A DNA stretch of 64,000 nt from Lamellibrachia columna. Lineage: Eukaryota > Annelida > Polychaeta > Sabellida > Siboglinidae. Below the pieces are notes generated by a model. It had not been told where the DNA came from. It saw nothing but the letters and a program-made list of their open reading frames with translations, and made no database searches. Positions 1 to 27,786 of this stretch are shown here, one piece after another; position 1 is the first letter of the stretch; each line of letters opens with the position of its first letter. Made by a program: the position numbers and the translations under genes. The stretch is from NCBI GenBank assembly GCA_963662155.1, contig OY759265.1, forward strand, positions 58,209,220-58,273,219, given 5' to 3'.

Positions 1-154
1 AGTCAGCAAGGTGACACCAGCCGCAGCAGTACTGCTGTCATTTGCGTTTAGCGTGTCTTCACTCCTGAAAATCTATGTTTTTGCGCATGGTTTCACTTCT
101 CAAAAAGGGGTGTGTATGTCTATTAGGTAGTGCGCTACTATTGGGAATTATACG

Positions 155-158
<4 letters not shown>

Positions 159-215
<57 letters not shown>
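159..215. repeat. (TA)n microsatellite
   Basis: An uninterrupted run of about 27 TA dinucleotides. It lies downstream of the last visible exon of the minus-strand gene at 481-16436, so it is probably intronic. Confidence 0.95.
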
Positions 216-219
<4 letters not shown>

Positions 220-480
220 GAAGTTCACACAATGGAGCACTGGTATTAAATGTAATGACTAGGTCATAATAAAAACTAAACAAATGCAGAATACCAAAAA
301 GGGAAATTTCAAAATCAGTATGTTATAAAACCAACAAAACTTTGACAATTTTCTCATCCAATATATTACATTATGCCATTAATTGTTGAATGCATTTCCA
401 GACAGGAACATTGCAGAAATGTGCAACATATGCATCAACTATGGTAGCAGCACAAAGCAGCCAGCTATAGAAAGAATTAC

Positions 481-16436
<15,956 letters not shown>

Positions 16437-17102
16437 CTGCAATCACACACAACACAAATAAACATTTTAATACCTTACAAACATCTCAAATGTAGGAAAA
16501 AAATTTAAAGCAATTATATAGTCTGTTTTTGTGGACAATTGCATATTTAATTGGCGTTTGATCATTCTACCAAATTATTGGAATCATGCACCAAATCCAT
16601 TGGTCTTATATTCTATAACCTGCAGCAGTTTTTGTCTGGCTTTATCCTGTCCTGATACTTGACACATCCGTAATCCTAAGGCATTGGAGTCAAGACTGAG
16701 TAGCAAATGCGAGTTCTCTCAAGGTAAGATGGTCCTTTCCTTTGTCGTAGACTTCTTGTTCTTCTTCATCACACAATGTCTGTCTACCTTCAACCGTCAG
16801 ACTTCCCTGTCATTATGTATGCCTACACATTCACAGGTCTTTCTTGAAAGCTAATGTCACAGTAATGCATGCTCTCTGCACCTGTGTTTCCTGCACAACG
16901 CTGTAAGTGCAACTGACACAACAAGTCAATCCAATCACTGTGAAAGCTGTGTGTGTCTAGCACTGCCTGCAGCAGCTGTCTGAATGGATGCACTGATGTA
17001 CTGCCTGGAAGATGGACCAATAGATGTCACAGGCACACATGAACTGTTCATGTAAATAATATATACATGTGAAACACAGTTTTAAAATACTAATTGATTG
17101 TT

Positions 17103-17710
17103 TGTGTGTGTTAGTGTCTGTGTGTGGGTGCACGCATGTGAGCAATCATGAAAGTGTGTATGTATGTTAGTGTGTGTGTTAGTGTCTGTGTGTGGGTGCA
17201 CGCATGTGAGCAATCATGAAAGTGTGTATGTATGTTAGTGTGTGTGTTAGTGTCTGTGTGTGGGTGCACGCATGTGAGCAATCATGAAAGTGTGTATGTA
17301 TGTTAGTGTGTGTGTTAGTGTCTGTGTGTGGGTGCACGCATGTGAGCAATCATGAAAGTGTGTATGTATGTTAGTGTGTGTGTTAGTGTCTGTGTGTGGG
17401 TGCACGCATGTGAGCAATCATGAAAGTGTGTATGTATGTTAGTGTGTGTGTTAGTGTCTGTGTGTGGGTGCACGCATGTGAGCAATCATGAAAGTGTGTA
17501 TGTATGTTAGTGTGTGTGTTAGTGTCTGTGTGTGGGTGCACGCATGTGAGCAATCATGAAAGTGTGTATGTATGTTAGTGTGTGTGTTAGTGTCTGTGTG
17601 TGGGTGCACGCATGTGAGCAATCATGAAAGTGTGTATGTATGTTAGTGTGTGTGTTAGTGTCTGTGTGTGGGTGCACGCATGTGAGCAATCATGAAAGTG
17701 TGTATGTATG
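17103..17710. repeat. 68-bp tandem repeat, about nine near-identical copies
   Basis: The unit is 68 bp and includes GGGTGCACGCATGTGAGCAA, TCATGAAAGTGTGTATGTAT and GTTAGTGTGTGTGTTAGTG. I found no differences among the central copies, which implies very recent expansion or gene conversion. Confidence 0.95.
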
Positions 17711-18890
17711 CCTCATATCCTGGGTCCAAGAAATGGCAGGGATTAATGTCCAGGGCTAGTACAATTATTGGAATGTGACTTGTACAAGCTCATGGTGTAC
17801 TGATATTATGAAATGTCATTTGCGGCAGACGATACCTGCTGACAATTAGCTGCCAGCCACTTACCAGAGACAACTACATGAGATATACAGTCAAATTTCC
17901 AGGTTCTGCAGATGTTATACAGCTGTATATGTTATACAGCTGTATATGATTGCTGCACTGCACAATTAAAGGGAAACAAAGGTGATGGTGTTGGGCCCAT
18001 GCACCTGTAAGAGTTACTAAACCATAACTATTTGCAACTACAATTAAGAATATCACATCAGAGGTTTATCAGGAAAACCTTGATGAACACATAGCATCTT
18101 AATTTCAAGGGCTGTGACATACTGTTAGATAACGCAGGCAATATTCACTCACCAAATGAAAATCTATTTGTAAACACTTAATCCTATATTTGCCAACAGA
18201 ATACAGCCATTGATCTTCTGGTCAACGCCAGCTGCCAGGATAACAGTAATTTCACCAGAATCTGCAACTTTCTGAACAAATTCTGAGTAAACCACTGTCA
18301 TGATATTCTTGGTTTTAGTTGCACATGATTATTTTTATTCAATCTTTTAGGTGCAAAGCCTCAAAACCATGACTTTTGTTTTGCTTTAATTTGCACTGCA
18401 GGCAGAGTGACTTCACTTTGTTACTTTCAGCAAAATTAGCAAAATAACTTATTCTGCCTTGAAAGTAGTTCTCTAGTTCGGTACCGACGAGACGGAGACA
18501 TTTTCTACATACGTACGTAGAAAATGTCTATTCATGCAGCCAAGCATTGACTTTCATGAGAAATTGATGGGACTCCACTGGATTCACTCTCTGATCTCAT
18601 ATTTGGGATTCAGCAGACACATTTGGGAGTCCATATTTTTCAACAAATGTTATGTATGGCACTCAATTATCTGGTTCCCGAATCATTCCCTAGAGACCTT
18701 AGACCTGCACACTACACGCAGGAAAGACTATAACAGTGGCGCCACACTGTGGACTATATAGATTAGTTATTAACTGGGAAGGAGAATGTAAACCCATATA
18801 AGTTTTTTTAAACATGAATCTAAATAATCTGAGAGCTAGGTCACAATATGAAACTAAATAAACAACAATGAAAGAAGTTATGTAGGCAGC
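17711..18890. other. Intergenic or intronic sequence, no recognised gene
   Basis: No gene is recognised. It holds a perfect inverted repeat (18499-18530: GACATTTTCTAC, 8-base spacer, GTAGAAAATGTC), a palindromic GTGGCGCCAC at 18736-18745, and a minus-strand open segment near 18285-18180 that may be an exon but cannot be tied to a neighbour. Confidence 0.4.
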
Positions 18891-19060
18891 ATTTCTTCAG
18901 TCAGAGAGCGGTAGATGTTTGGAATTCCATGTACGACTATATTAATCTGCACACTCTAACATAACAAAATTTAACATATACAGATTGCAAAAATATATGA
19001 GCTAATTATAAAATGCTAACTTTAGTAGCCTTGCAAATGGCCATCATTTGTAAGTTAGTG
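18880..19060 (+). mobile_element. LINE C-terminal tail fragment
   Basis: The plus strand reads RQHFFSQRAVDVWNSMYDYI. This matches the conserved end of many non-LTR reverse transcriptases (RxHFFSQRVINxWNSLP) and the better-preserved copy at 32827-33125. Only about 60 codons remain. Confidence 0.7.
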
Positions 19061-19439
19061 TAAATGACCTAGTGCTGTAGGAAATAAGGCAGAGGACCAA
19101 TGAAGCAGGACACAAGTAACAGACAGAGATTTGATTTTTTGCTTTGGTTTTCTGGTTTTAATATTGATTACACAGATCATGTAGATTTCTGAAGCATCAC
19201 TTGGCCATGTGCAATACCTGTCCTGCAGGAATGGTAGATTCTGAGGAGAATGTCTGCAGAGTGGTCACCTTTAATCTACATCCTAAGGTATCCCATTAGA
19301 GAGACTTCAGCACCAATGCTACACTGCTGTAGTCACTTGTAGTCACTGCATACACATTAGGCTCATCTTCTTTGGACTGCTTCAGTTGATTCTTTAAGTT
19401 CCTGTGTGTTAGGTTTCAAGACCGTCGATTAGTGTGGGT

Positions 19440-19660
19440 GAACAAGGGTTTGGCAAGCTGTTGATTTGAGGACTTGGAATGAATAAAGGTCATCTAATAA
19501 ATCCCAGGGCCCTGTTGGCTTTGGCCACAATTGGCTTTGGCTTAGAGTTGACATGATTCCCTTCCTCAAGTCGTTTTGTGATATCTACCCCTAGGTATGA
19601 CTCAAATGAGTGAGATGTTCTTTCTTGCATTGTAATGTTAAGTTGTCTGTCGTTTCAACG
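19440..19660 (-). mobile_element. LINE RT tail fragment
   Basis: The minus strand reads SHSFESYLGVDITKRLEEGN, then VAKANRALGFI. This fits the YLGVxIxxxLxW..IxxKANRxLGFLRRNL region downstream of the catalytic box in Jockey/CR1-type elements. It is short and has an in-frame stop. Confidence 0.7.
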
Positions 19661-19879
19661 TGTGCTCTTGTGCTGCCACAGGGTAGTGCTGCCACAGGGT
19701 ATTGCTGCCACAGGGTATTGCTGCCGTTCTATTATTGCCATCATTTTTTTTTAAAGTTTTGAACTAAACTGTGATTCGATTTGACATCTTGTTTTACCGT
19801 GAACGTCTGTGAGTTACTATGACATCACAACTATGACCTGGATATTTGTATTTTGCTGGATTTTACTGATTTATGAAAC

Positions 19880-21275
19880 ACTTCCATGCCATCCCCTATG
19901 AGCCGTGACCGTCGTCAGGGTGATAATATACACAAGCAACCAACTGCGCCAACTGTATCAGCATATTTCAAAATCGATCATGCGTGTCCCCAAGACTGCA
20001 TACAGAGACCTGAAACAATTGGGTATTTGTTGTGCAACACCAACCTACAGAGGCACCACTGGCAGTCAAAGCCAGATGAATAAGACAATTGCTGTGAAAG
20101 TGACCATAGCCAGGAATACTGTGCCCTCCAGGTTGAAGCCCAGTGCAACAGTAACAACCTCATATGTATTAAGCTGGAACAAAAATGCAAACGAATTTGC
20201 TTAGAGCTGCTGTTCTCAATACCCACTCCTTGTGCAAACTCAACAAATGCCAACAAATCCAGAAAAAAAAACAAATTAAACATATGTGCACTCACTGAAA
20301 CGTGGCTTAAGCTGTCACATGTTGCCATCAAAGATGTGCCATATGGATATCCAATAAAACATGTACCGCACACCAACACACAAGGCGGAGGAGTCGCTGT
20401 TATCTTCCGGGAAACTATGGAACTGACTGTCATGAAGTAGCTAACCTACACGTCACTGGAATACTTAAACTGTCTAATCAAAGTTGGCCTCAATCATTTG
20501 CGATTTGTGACAGTTTATAGACCTCCACCAAAAACTAAATCGCTGAACGTTTCTATGTTTCTGAAAGAGTTTGCTTTCATCCGGACAGTTGCTGCTCAAC
20601 GGGGATCTGAACTTTCATTTTGACAATCCTACCACTGCACACACAAAATTAATATTAGACTTACTCTCTGCAATGAACAACCAACAGCACATTGCCCAGC
20701 CAACTCACAAGAAGGGACACATTCTTGACACAACACAACATGAAGAGCTGCCTGTGTTCGATGTCTCCTGTGTTGAATCTGTAAACTCTGACCACTCCGC
20801 TGTCATGTTCACTATTCCTTTTACAACTGCAGTTCCATCAAAATGAACACTAACTGTGCAAAAATGGAAACCATCAATCATCAGAAATTCTGCCAGGACA
20901 TTACTTGCTCTGGTCTGCTAGAGCTGGCCAGCCAGTCAGCAGCAGAGGCATTTTCATGTTACAACAATACACTGCTGACGATTCTTAACCAGCTAGAGTT
21001 TAATTAATTAATTATATTAACTATTTATTCTTGATATGTATTTATCTAGTATGAATGTACTTATTATGCTTTTAACCATGTTTTTATTAGTTTTAACTAT
21101 TTTACATAGACAATATATTTTATTGTATTTGCTAGCAATAATTGCAGATTTATGAACATTAGTAATGTACATGTGTATGATTTTATTTAAAAAGTATACA
21201 GGATTGTCCAGCGCCCCAGGACAATTATTTGGATAGGGCACAATATAAGAAATTTATTATTATTATTATTAATAT
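19880..21275 (+). mobile_element. Internally deleted LINE: ORF2 endonuclease joined to 3' UTR
   Basis: An open frame (19905-20204) resembling the start of ORF2 is followed by endonuclease motifs. These are NICALTETWLKLSHVAI at about 20280, PYGYPIKHVPHTNTQGGGVA at about 20340, FVTVYRPPPK at about 20510, NGDLNFHFDNPTTAHTKLI at about 20595 and ESVNSDHSAVMFTIP near 20775. A frameshift separates the halves. After a linker (LLELASQSAAEAFSCYNNTL) coding stops near 21005. The sequence then goes straight to an AT-rich 3' UTR ending in GGATAGGGCACAATATAAG and an (ATT)n tail at 21258-21270. The whole reverse transcriptase is missing, so the copy is dead. Confidence 0.8.
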
Positions 21276-21454
21276 GTATTTGAATTGTTTGGATGATTTA
21301 GTACATGACAGACATCACATGTTAAATAATACATATTACAGAGGGTTGTGCATAGAAGGCATCAGACAATATGTGACTGACATGGACACATGGCAGCTAG
21401 TGACAAGTGTGTGATGAGCACTGCCTGTGATAGCTGACTACAAGGACCCCAATG

Positions 21455-21690
21455 CCATGTATATTTTCCAGAATGGGCCCGGAACAAGATTTAATGGCGA
21501 ATAGCAAGGAATGGGTGCTCCATATAAAGATGTCATTGGCATTTGGGCCTCAGATTTTGCTAAACAAAACATATTTTGCCAACTTGTAATTGTCTCCCAT
21601 TTGGTGAAAAAATGCTAATGACATCTTTCTATCGAGCACTCACTCCACACTATTCGCTGTTAAATCTTGTTCCGTTCCAGAAAATATGCA
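21455..21690. mobile_element. Small foldback (MITE-like) element
   Basis: Inverted arms of about 75 bp, roughly 80% alike (about 21458-21535 and 21610-21688), flank a spacer of about 75 bp. The arms share GGAACAAGATTTAA, GCGAATAG and AAAGATGTCATT. No ORF is present. Target duplication is unclear. Confidence 0.65.
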
Positions 21691-22176
21691 AGCTCCCAGA
21701 CACTTATGTTTGTTCTACTTTAAAGAGAAGGGGTGCATGGTTATGATGGTATAATTATAGGGCCTAGGCTAGGGGTAATCGATCCCATGACACGTCACAT
21801 GTCTCGACTTTTAAAGAGTCAAGAAACACCATTACAATTTATATATCGAGGACGAGCATTGTATGCACAGCCACTAGCTGTGACTGTCACCACCCCATCC
21901 GTGTTGTGGGTGGCAGTGTCACTTTGTCAGACATGTCACCTGATAATTAAGGAATACAAGGGGCCAGTTGACCCCACCCTGCTTAATTAATTAAGTAACA
22001 CCAGCTACTGATGCTAACGTGTGCCAGAACCAGGCTAAATGTTAAATTTTTTAACAACACAGACCTATATAGTAGGCTATACCTATAGTATAGTCTATAG
22101 ACGTAGACTATTTCGATGAATTACTGTATTACTTGTAGTTTTTTCATTAAATATTTATATCGTCTTGTCTTCTTGT

Positions 22177-22512
22177 CTAATAGTGGTACTGGCCAACACT
22201 CCTATATGGAATCAAATGGTCAGGGTTGGGTGTGCATATGTTTAGTCGTGTTTGTTTGGGACAATGTGTGTGAGAGCTTGCTGAAATTGCTGTGGTTCTG
22301 TGATGCTGGTTATTGTTTCTGGTAGTGAATTCCAATATGTTATTGCTCGGGAAAATAAGAAAATTTGTAACAGGTGTTGTTGGTGATGGATGGTGTTTAA
22401 GGCTTTGCTGTTTAGATGCCGTGAGTGGTGTTGGACGGGCTGGATGAGGTTTCCGACAGGCAATGCCAATGACAGATGAAGGTGGATGGCTTTGTGAAAT
22501 ATGGTGAGACAT
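22177..22512 (-). mobile_element. LINE C-terminal tail fragment
   Basis: The minus strand reads QPVQHHSRHLNSKALNTIHH, then FLFSRAITYWNSLPETITSI and PQQFQQALTHIVPNKHD. The pattern F-x-RxIxxWNSLP is the hallmark end of CR1/Jockey-type ORF2. One frameshift is seen near 22470. Confidence 0.75.
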
Positions 22513-23004
22513 CTGTTTGTTCTCCGACCTAGTTGTTAGTTGCTATAGCCCAATCTAGGACTAGGTCTAGCTCTATGACTATGCCTATATGTGTAATTTT
22601 TTTTATTTCTATCTGTGTGAAATTCTTACACACACATAGTTTCTCTGGATTTGTAGTCGTTGTGACAAAAGTGCACCCACATTTCGTATATTCTACTCGG
22701 AATTCTAATCGTGTGATTACTTACGCTTGTCAAAAACTGCGTTGCATAGTACTGGGCGCAAACCACGCAATTGCGATTACAGACCACAGGCACAGACCCG
22801 GTACCCGAAGCCAGTGTTTCCGTATCCAGGAAGTAAATATTCTTACATTTCTACCTCTGAGGTGTCATTATTGAAGATCTACGTCCGGATAATGCGATAC
22901 AGTCTCGAATATCCTAGCTCCGGGATGTGGCGCCACTGTTTGTTACACGCAACGGAGCCCAACATTTTACCGGAGCCTAGCCACAATAGCGCCAAGAAGT
23001 ACTA

Positions 23005-23345
23005 TATTATTAATGAATGGAGAACGCATCGAAGAAGTGAAATCATTCAAGTACCTTGGGTCGATCATCTCCTCTGAGGGCGACTCCACGGAGGAAATAC
23101 GCACACAAGTAAACCTGGCAACATCAGCTATAGCAAATTAAACTCAAGTCTCAAGAAGATATATGGAGTAACAACAACATCAAAACGGCGACAAAGATAC
23201 GACTCTATAAAAGCCTGGTTGTGTCAGTGCTGACCTACGGATACGAAAGCTGGACATTGAAAGCCGAGTCCGAAAGAAGAATAGCCGCATTTGAGATGAA
23301 AATTTTCAGAAAGATCCTGACAATTTCTTAGAGAGACCACATAAC
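23005..23345 (+). mobile_element. Non-LTR RT tail fragment
   Basis: The plus strand reads NGERIEEVKSFKYLGSIISS, then EGDSTEEIRTQVNLATSAIA. After a frameshift it reads LYKSLVVSVLTYGYESWTLK and AESERRIAAFEMKIFRKILT. This is the segment after the catalytic box of RTE-like or craniofacial-development-protein-2-like elements, where FKYLGSxIxxDG and LTYGxExWTL are diagnostic. It contains stops and is inactive. Confidence 0.8.
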
Positions 23346-23796
23346 AAATATATCAGTAATGCAAGCACGGTCTCTAGTGATATCGGCCTCGTGTTGCAAT
23401 ACACAAATAAGAGTGTTTATGCCACTTCTATGCAATGTTGCGATAGGCTTATGGATGGTCGTTATGTCACAAGTCACATATGTCCTAGACGATATGTCAC
23501 AAATTTTGAATGTTATGTCACAAAACGCTTGGACGCTTGTCACAAATTTATTTCAAGTTTTTTTTCACGCACTGAACATAAATCGGTGATTATTGTTTTT
23601 GTAATGTTGACAGGCACTCTGCCGTAAATCTGTGCGTCTTATACGTTACTTGTTATCGCCCATCGTTCTTGTGTTCTTGAAACAACAAGTCTGGATAGAC
23701 TTTGCACAGTCCGGGTGTGTAAATTCGTGGGCAGAGGTTCATGCAGGCAGATGATTTCTATTTCATATGTAGGGGGTGTAAGGCAGTGAAATAAGA

Positions 23797-24010
23797 ATGA
23801 TGAGAGCAGAGGTGGTGAGAACGAGGAGAGCAGAGGTGGTGAGAACGAGGAGAGCAGAGGTGGTGAGAACGAGGAGAGCAGAGGTGGTGAGAACGAGGAG
23901 AGCAGAGGTGGTGAGACCGAGGAGAGCAGAGGTGGTGAGAACGAGGAGAGCAGAGGTAGTGAAAACGAGAAGAGTGGAGGTGGTGAGAACGAGGAGAGCA
24001 GAGGCAATGT
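23797..24010. repeat. 21-bp minisatellite, about ten copies
   Basis: The unit is GAGCAGAGGTGGTGAGAACGA with few differences. It reads RAEVVRT in one frame and ENEESRGG-type in another. It lies at the start of the ORF1-like segment that follows and may encode its acidic, low-complexity N-terminus. Confidence 0.95.
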
Positions 24011-24720
24011 GAGGGAGAAACCTGGTAAGAAGAAGAAAGATGGGAAAAGGAAGAGTGTGCAACAAAGGGAAGATAACCGGGTGAGTGGAGAGGGATTGTC
24101 AGGTGGTAAGATGGCTGAGGATACCAAGAGCAAAGAAAAGGAGAAGACTGTGGATCAGAAGAAGAAAGATGGCAGGAGGCAGAGTATGCAACAAAAGAAA
24201 GGTAAACGGGTGAGTGGAGAGGGATTGTCAGGTGGACAGCGGAGGTTAATGATAGAAGAGAAAGGGAGCATAGTGTGCAGCAGGAAAGGAGCTTTGCTGA
24301 CGTAGTATCACAGGGGAAGATGAGGAAAGCCCGGGTATTCGTGGGGGATTCTATCATTAGGAAAGTGGATAAAATTGTAAACAGAGGAGATGACATAACT
24401 GTATGCCTACCACGGGCAAAAATAGAGAATGTAGCAGAGAAGGCAGGACAGGTCATGGGTGGTGGCACGTGAGGTGCTGTTCTCGTGCATGTGGGAACGA
24501 ACAATGCTGAGAAGGAGGGTACGTCGGCCATCGTTTATAAGTGCAGGAGATTGGTCAAGACACTTAAAGAGGCACGAATTGGACAGATTGTATTGTCGGA
24601 GATATTACCAGTAATGGGAGTCAGGGGTGTAAAGAGCATATTTGCAATTGTACACATTCATCAAAGCCACCAACCAGTCGCCCATCTGCAGATGATGGCC
24701 AATATAATTTGAAACATTCA
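24005..24720 (+). mobile_element. LINE ORF1-like relic with SGNH esterase motifs
   Basis: A lysine-rich, imperfectly duplicated segment has GKKKKDGKRKSVQQREDNRV followed by RVSGEGLSGG, then DQKKKDGRRQSMQQKKGKRV and RVSGEGLSGG again. A frameshift leads to KARVFVGDSIIRKVDKIV and LVHVGTNNAEKEGTSA, then IVLSEILPVMG. The GDS block and the HVGTNN block fit the SGNH/GDSL-type esterase fold described in ORF1 of CR1/L2-like elements. A stop falls between the two blocks. It is probably a relic rather than a gene, though a host SGNH gene fragment cannot be excluded. Confidence 0.6.
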
Positions 24721-24949
24721 AATGCCAGGGTTACCTGGGTGGATATTTACTATCTGCATATTTACATATAATGTATAGCTACATACACATGCATATGTCT
24801 ATTAAACCTAGCTAGTGAGCGCCTCCGTAACAAGCTGGACATAGAAGTACAGCAGAAACAGAATAGATAACCAACTGTTGTGATAACACCGAGGACTTCA
24901 AATGTGAAATCCTAGCTCATCTAGCAGAATATCGCGCTGCGGGAATCCA

Positions 24950-25944
24950 TCATTCATGCAGGGTGAAATCTAAACCAGCAGGATCCTGGGGATGCGCCTT
25001 CTGCCGTGCGTAATTCCCGTTGCGTACGAGGTAGTCCGTCTCGGGTATGTTTCGACACGGCGCAGCTCCAAGGTGCGTGTTCACCACGGCCTTTACGATC
25101 TCGCTGGCGGGACTGAAACACACATAGTAATATTATATAAACAGTAGGATGCGTAGTTTTTGCTAGTCAGTTTCAGTCGATACATGTAGCATAAGCATTT
25201 ACCACCACAGTCGACCAGATCGCGACTGTTAGAATTAGCTAAATATTACTTACCGGAAGAAATTTTTTTTTTGCCTGTTCATTTATCTTGTTCGAGATAC
25301 GGGCTGCAACGGCTACACCATGAACAGGGGGGTGCGCGTGTGGATGGGCGCCGGGTGTTAAAGTTTCGCCCACCTGCTTAACCGTACATTTGCACCCGAC
25401 TGGCATTTCTGACGCTACACAGCCATATGGTTGATTTTGCTAGAAAAACACATATATGCATAGTGGTTGATTGTCGTTTTACCGCTTTGGGATAGAGTTG
25501 GTTACAGCTAAACTTAAGGTGTCAAAAACTATTTGTTGTTAACTTACGGCTTCTGCTTTTCACTGTGTACAAAAAGCCAACGTCGTCAAACAACTGGTGC
25601 CGTCCACGGATGGTGGTGTCTTCGTGGATTTCGTACACGACGTCTCCTGTGTCTGCAGTGGCAGACTCATAGGGTCCGGGTGTCACGTCTGCGATGCTGT
25701 CTTCTTTGAGAACCCTTGGCTCTTGCATTCGTGGGAGGGTCAGCTCCATGTCAGTAATATTCGGAAAAAAATCGTATTTTCCTCATCACCATCACATTGT
25801 TAATGCCCTTCAATAACCCATTAATTTCCATCTACTACAATATGTCGATTTTGTAGCTGGTAGTGGATGATTATTACAACATACTGACTCTACTTGCAAA
25901 GTGTCAGACACGTCGTCTCGAGAGTCGTCCACTGAAGCCTCCAT
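24950..25944 (-). CDS. FLYWCH-type zinc finger gene with two frame breaks
   Basis: Model exons on the minus strand are 25944-25894 (MEASVDDSRDDVSDTLQ), 25743-25548, 25439-25254 and 25113-24950, ending at TGA. Exon 2 reads YEIHEDTTIRGRHQLFDDVG and FLYTVKSRS, and exon 3 continues with STIWLCSVRNAS, the W/C part of a FLYWCH finger. About 50 bases into exon 3 the frame must shift by one to give CKCTVKQVGETLTPGAHPHA, which supplies the C..H-x-H end. A second shift is needed at an A10 run before the donor so that exon 4 reads PASEIVKAVVNTHLGAAPCR. That continuation is typical of FLYWCH/MULE-derived proteins, but no transposase follows. FLYWCH fingers bind DNA or proteins. Either this is a pseudogene or the assembly has two single-base errors. 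The first exon and its start are the weakest part. Confidence 0.6.
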
Positions 25945-26519
25945 GGATGACGTAGCATCAACGTGCCCTTCCGAAAGACGTGTCGATTAAAATACAGCTG
26001 AAAGGAAGCGATCACAATTAATCGGTGAATTATTTTTTACGTAGAATAAGTTAAATAACCATACCGGAAATAATGGCACCAGAAAAATAGCATCCTAAAG
26101 TTGTTAGGTAGTACATTGCATCCATAAATGTAGCCAGCAACTCGCATATCACAATTCAGATAGCAAAGTATTATTTAACGGCGCCAACCCATCTTACGTA
26201 GAACCAATAAGAACAGTTTCCTTAACTTTTATGTACATAAACTAACCGATAATCAGACCACCTACAAGATCTTGTATACGGTTGTCATTACGAACGGTTT
26301 TCCCACCTAGCCAATGTTTCCGTTGCCATTACTTCCGCTACGAATTGAGTCAACAGGGAAAAATCGTTATATATGCATATTCGACATACCTGTCTCGCAT
26401 ACTCTGTGTTGCCAGCCGGTGCAGCCATCGCACAACAGGGCCTCTTGACGCGCACTGAGATTCGAAAACAATTCATACAAGCCTCTTCGGACTGCATGGC
26501 GTACAGCGATCCCAAATGA

Positions 26520-26790
26520 TGTTTGTAACTAATCGTGGTGTTTTCGCTCTGTCTGTTGAACTTTGTGGTGAGTCCCCCTTTTAAATACCCCGGTGGTGGC
26601 TTACCTCCGCTTCTGATCGGCCAATCATAGGTATCGTATATTTGACTGGACCGCCTGTTTTATCCCTAACACCCGACCCGTACAATAGATCACCGAACGG
26701 TTGGGGCTACCTTCCGCCTGGGCACATAAAGTTCATTCATTCATTCATTCATTCATTCATTCATTCATTCATTCATTCATTCATTCTGGT
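26520..26790. mobile_element. SINE-like sequence ending in (ATTC)n
   Basis: A non-coding segment with GGTTGGGGCTACCTTCCGCC and TGGGCACATAAAGTTC runs into about 12 copies of ATTC (26732-26786). A conserved-looking block followed by a simple tail is the layout of a SINE or LINE 3' end. The left boundary is not defined. Confidence 0.45.
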
Positions 26791-26799
26791 GTGTTCCTC

Positions 26800-27780
26800 T
26801 TTAGGCGCCGCAACAAAGCTATGTTTGATTGGGGAGATCAACATCCCCAACACAAGTACAATTGGTGTTAAGCCATTGTACGACATAACTGGCACTGCAA
26901 TCGTCTTTTCTGTTAAGTTTGTTAACTGTAATATTTACTGAATTACGATCGCATTACACATTGATTTCAAGTATTGCATGCACTAATTCTCACTGGAACC
27001 TAAGTCTTCACTGTTGTATGTGCAGATGTGTTATGTCCTCCTACTTAGAACATCATCATCATCTATAATCGTCCGTAGAATTGGTTCAGCAAAACTCACA
27101 GATGATGATTGATATTGATATTGCGGTGCGGCGAAACGTTTGATATTTATATCTACATTTATTTATATGTATTGTACTACTTCTGATTGAATAAAGGATG
27201 GAGTCAGTGTATTGTTATTTCAATCCTAAATGTTTTAACTAGTGACTTGGACTACAGTGAAGCAAGATCTACTCGATTCCTCAGTTCACACTTAAAAGCA
27301 CTCATGAGCAACCACGGGTAACGCAGTAGGAGGGTCTAACGAATTAACCTATTTTCAGCGATTGTTATTCCTGTAGTCGTAATCAAAGTGAAGCCATATT
27401 TATTTAGAAACCGCTGATGTTCAAAGCTAGCTATGTCTCATAGAATGGACATACAATGCTTCACATTTACAACCGCGGTCGATACGAGCCAGGATTCAGA
27501 CAGTTGGAAACGTTGTATAAATCAAAGACCACAGGCACAGACGCTTGCCTTCGTTGCAAACATTTTATGTCAGTTATCATCCATATTTCTCTGTACAGTC
27601 TGTATTTTAAAATTAATTTAGCACACAAATCTCTGCTGAAAAGTGTAATTTATAGGCAGAAAATGGGGCATTCCGAGGACATATTGAGTGAATTATACAA
27701 CTATAATAATTTCTAATGCATAAACACTATTTTTATACAGCAACCATAGTATAGATACCGAAAAGTAAGTACATACTACA
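26800..27780. other. No recognised gene
   Basis: I see no convincing exon here. A segment at about 27050-27210 (CATCATCATCATC, later GCGGTGCGGCGAAACG and AATAAAGG) looks like an interspersed repeat. Short open frames near 27430-27716 lack any recognisable motif. Confidence 0.35.
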
Positions 27781-27786
27781 ACCATT

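Noticed and set aside
16872..17004. Minus-strand open segment (SVHPFRQLLQAVLDTHSFHS..) with AG and GT borders
   Set aside because: It looks protein-like, but its exit phase gives a stop when joined to the next exon at 16436-16293. It may belong to another transcript; not included without cDNA.
17103..17710. CRISPR-like array of regular repeats
   Set aside because: Repeats are head-to-tail with no unique spacers and no cas genes; the genome is eukaryotic. The same applies to the other arrays.
18180..18288. Minus-strand segment reading EFVQKVADSGEITVILAAGV after an AG
   Set aside because: Attractive residues and a fair acceptor, but no good donor and no phase-compatible neighbour, so it could not be placed in a gene.
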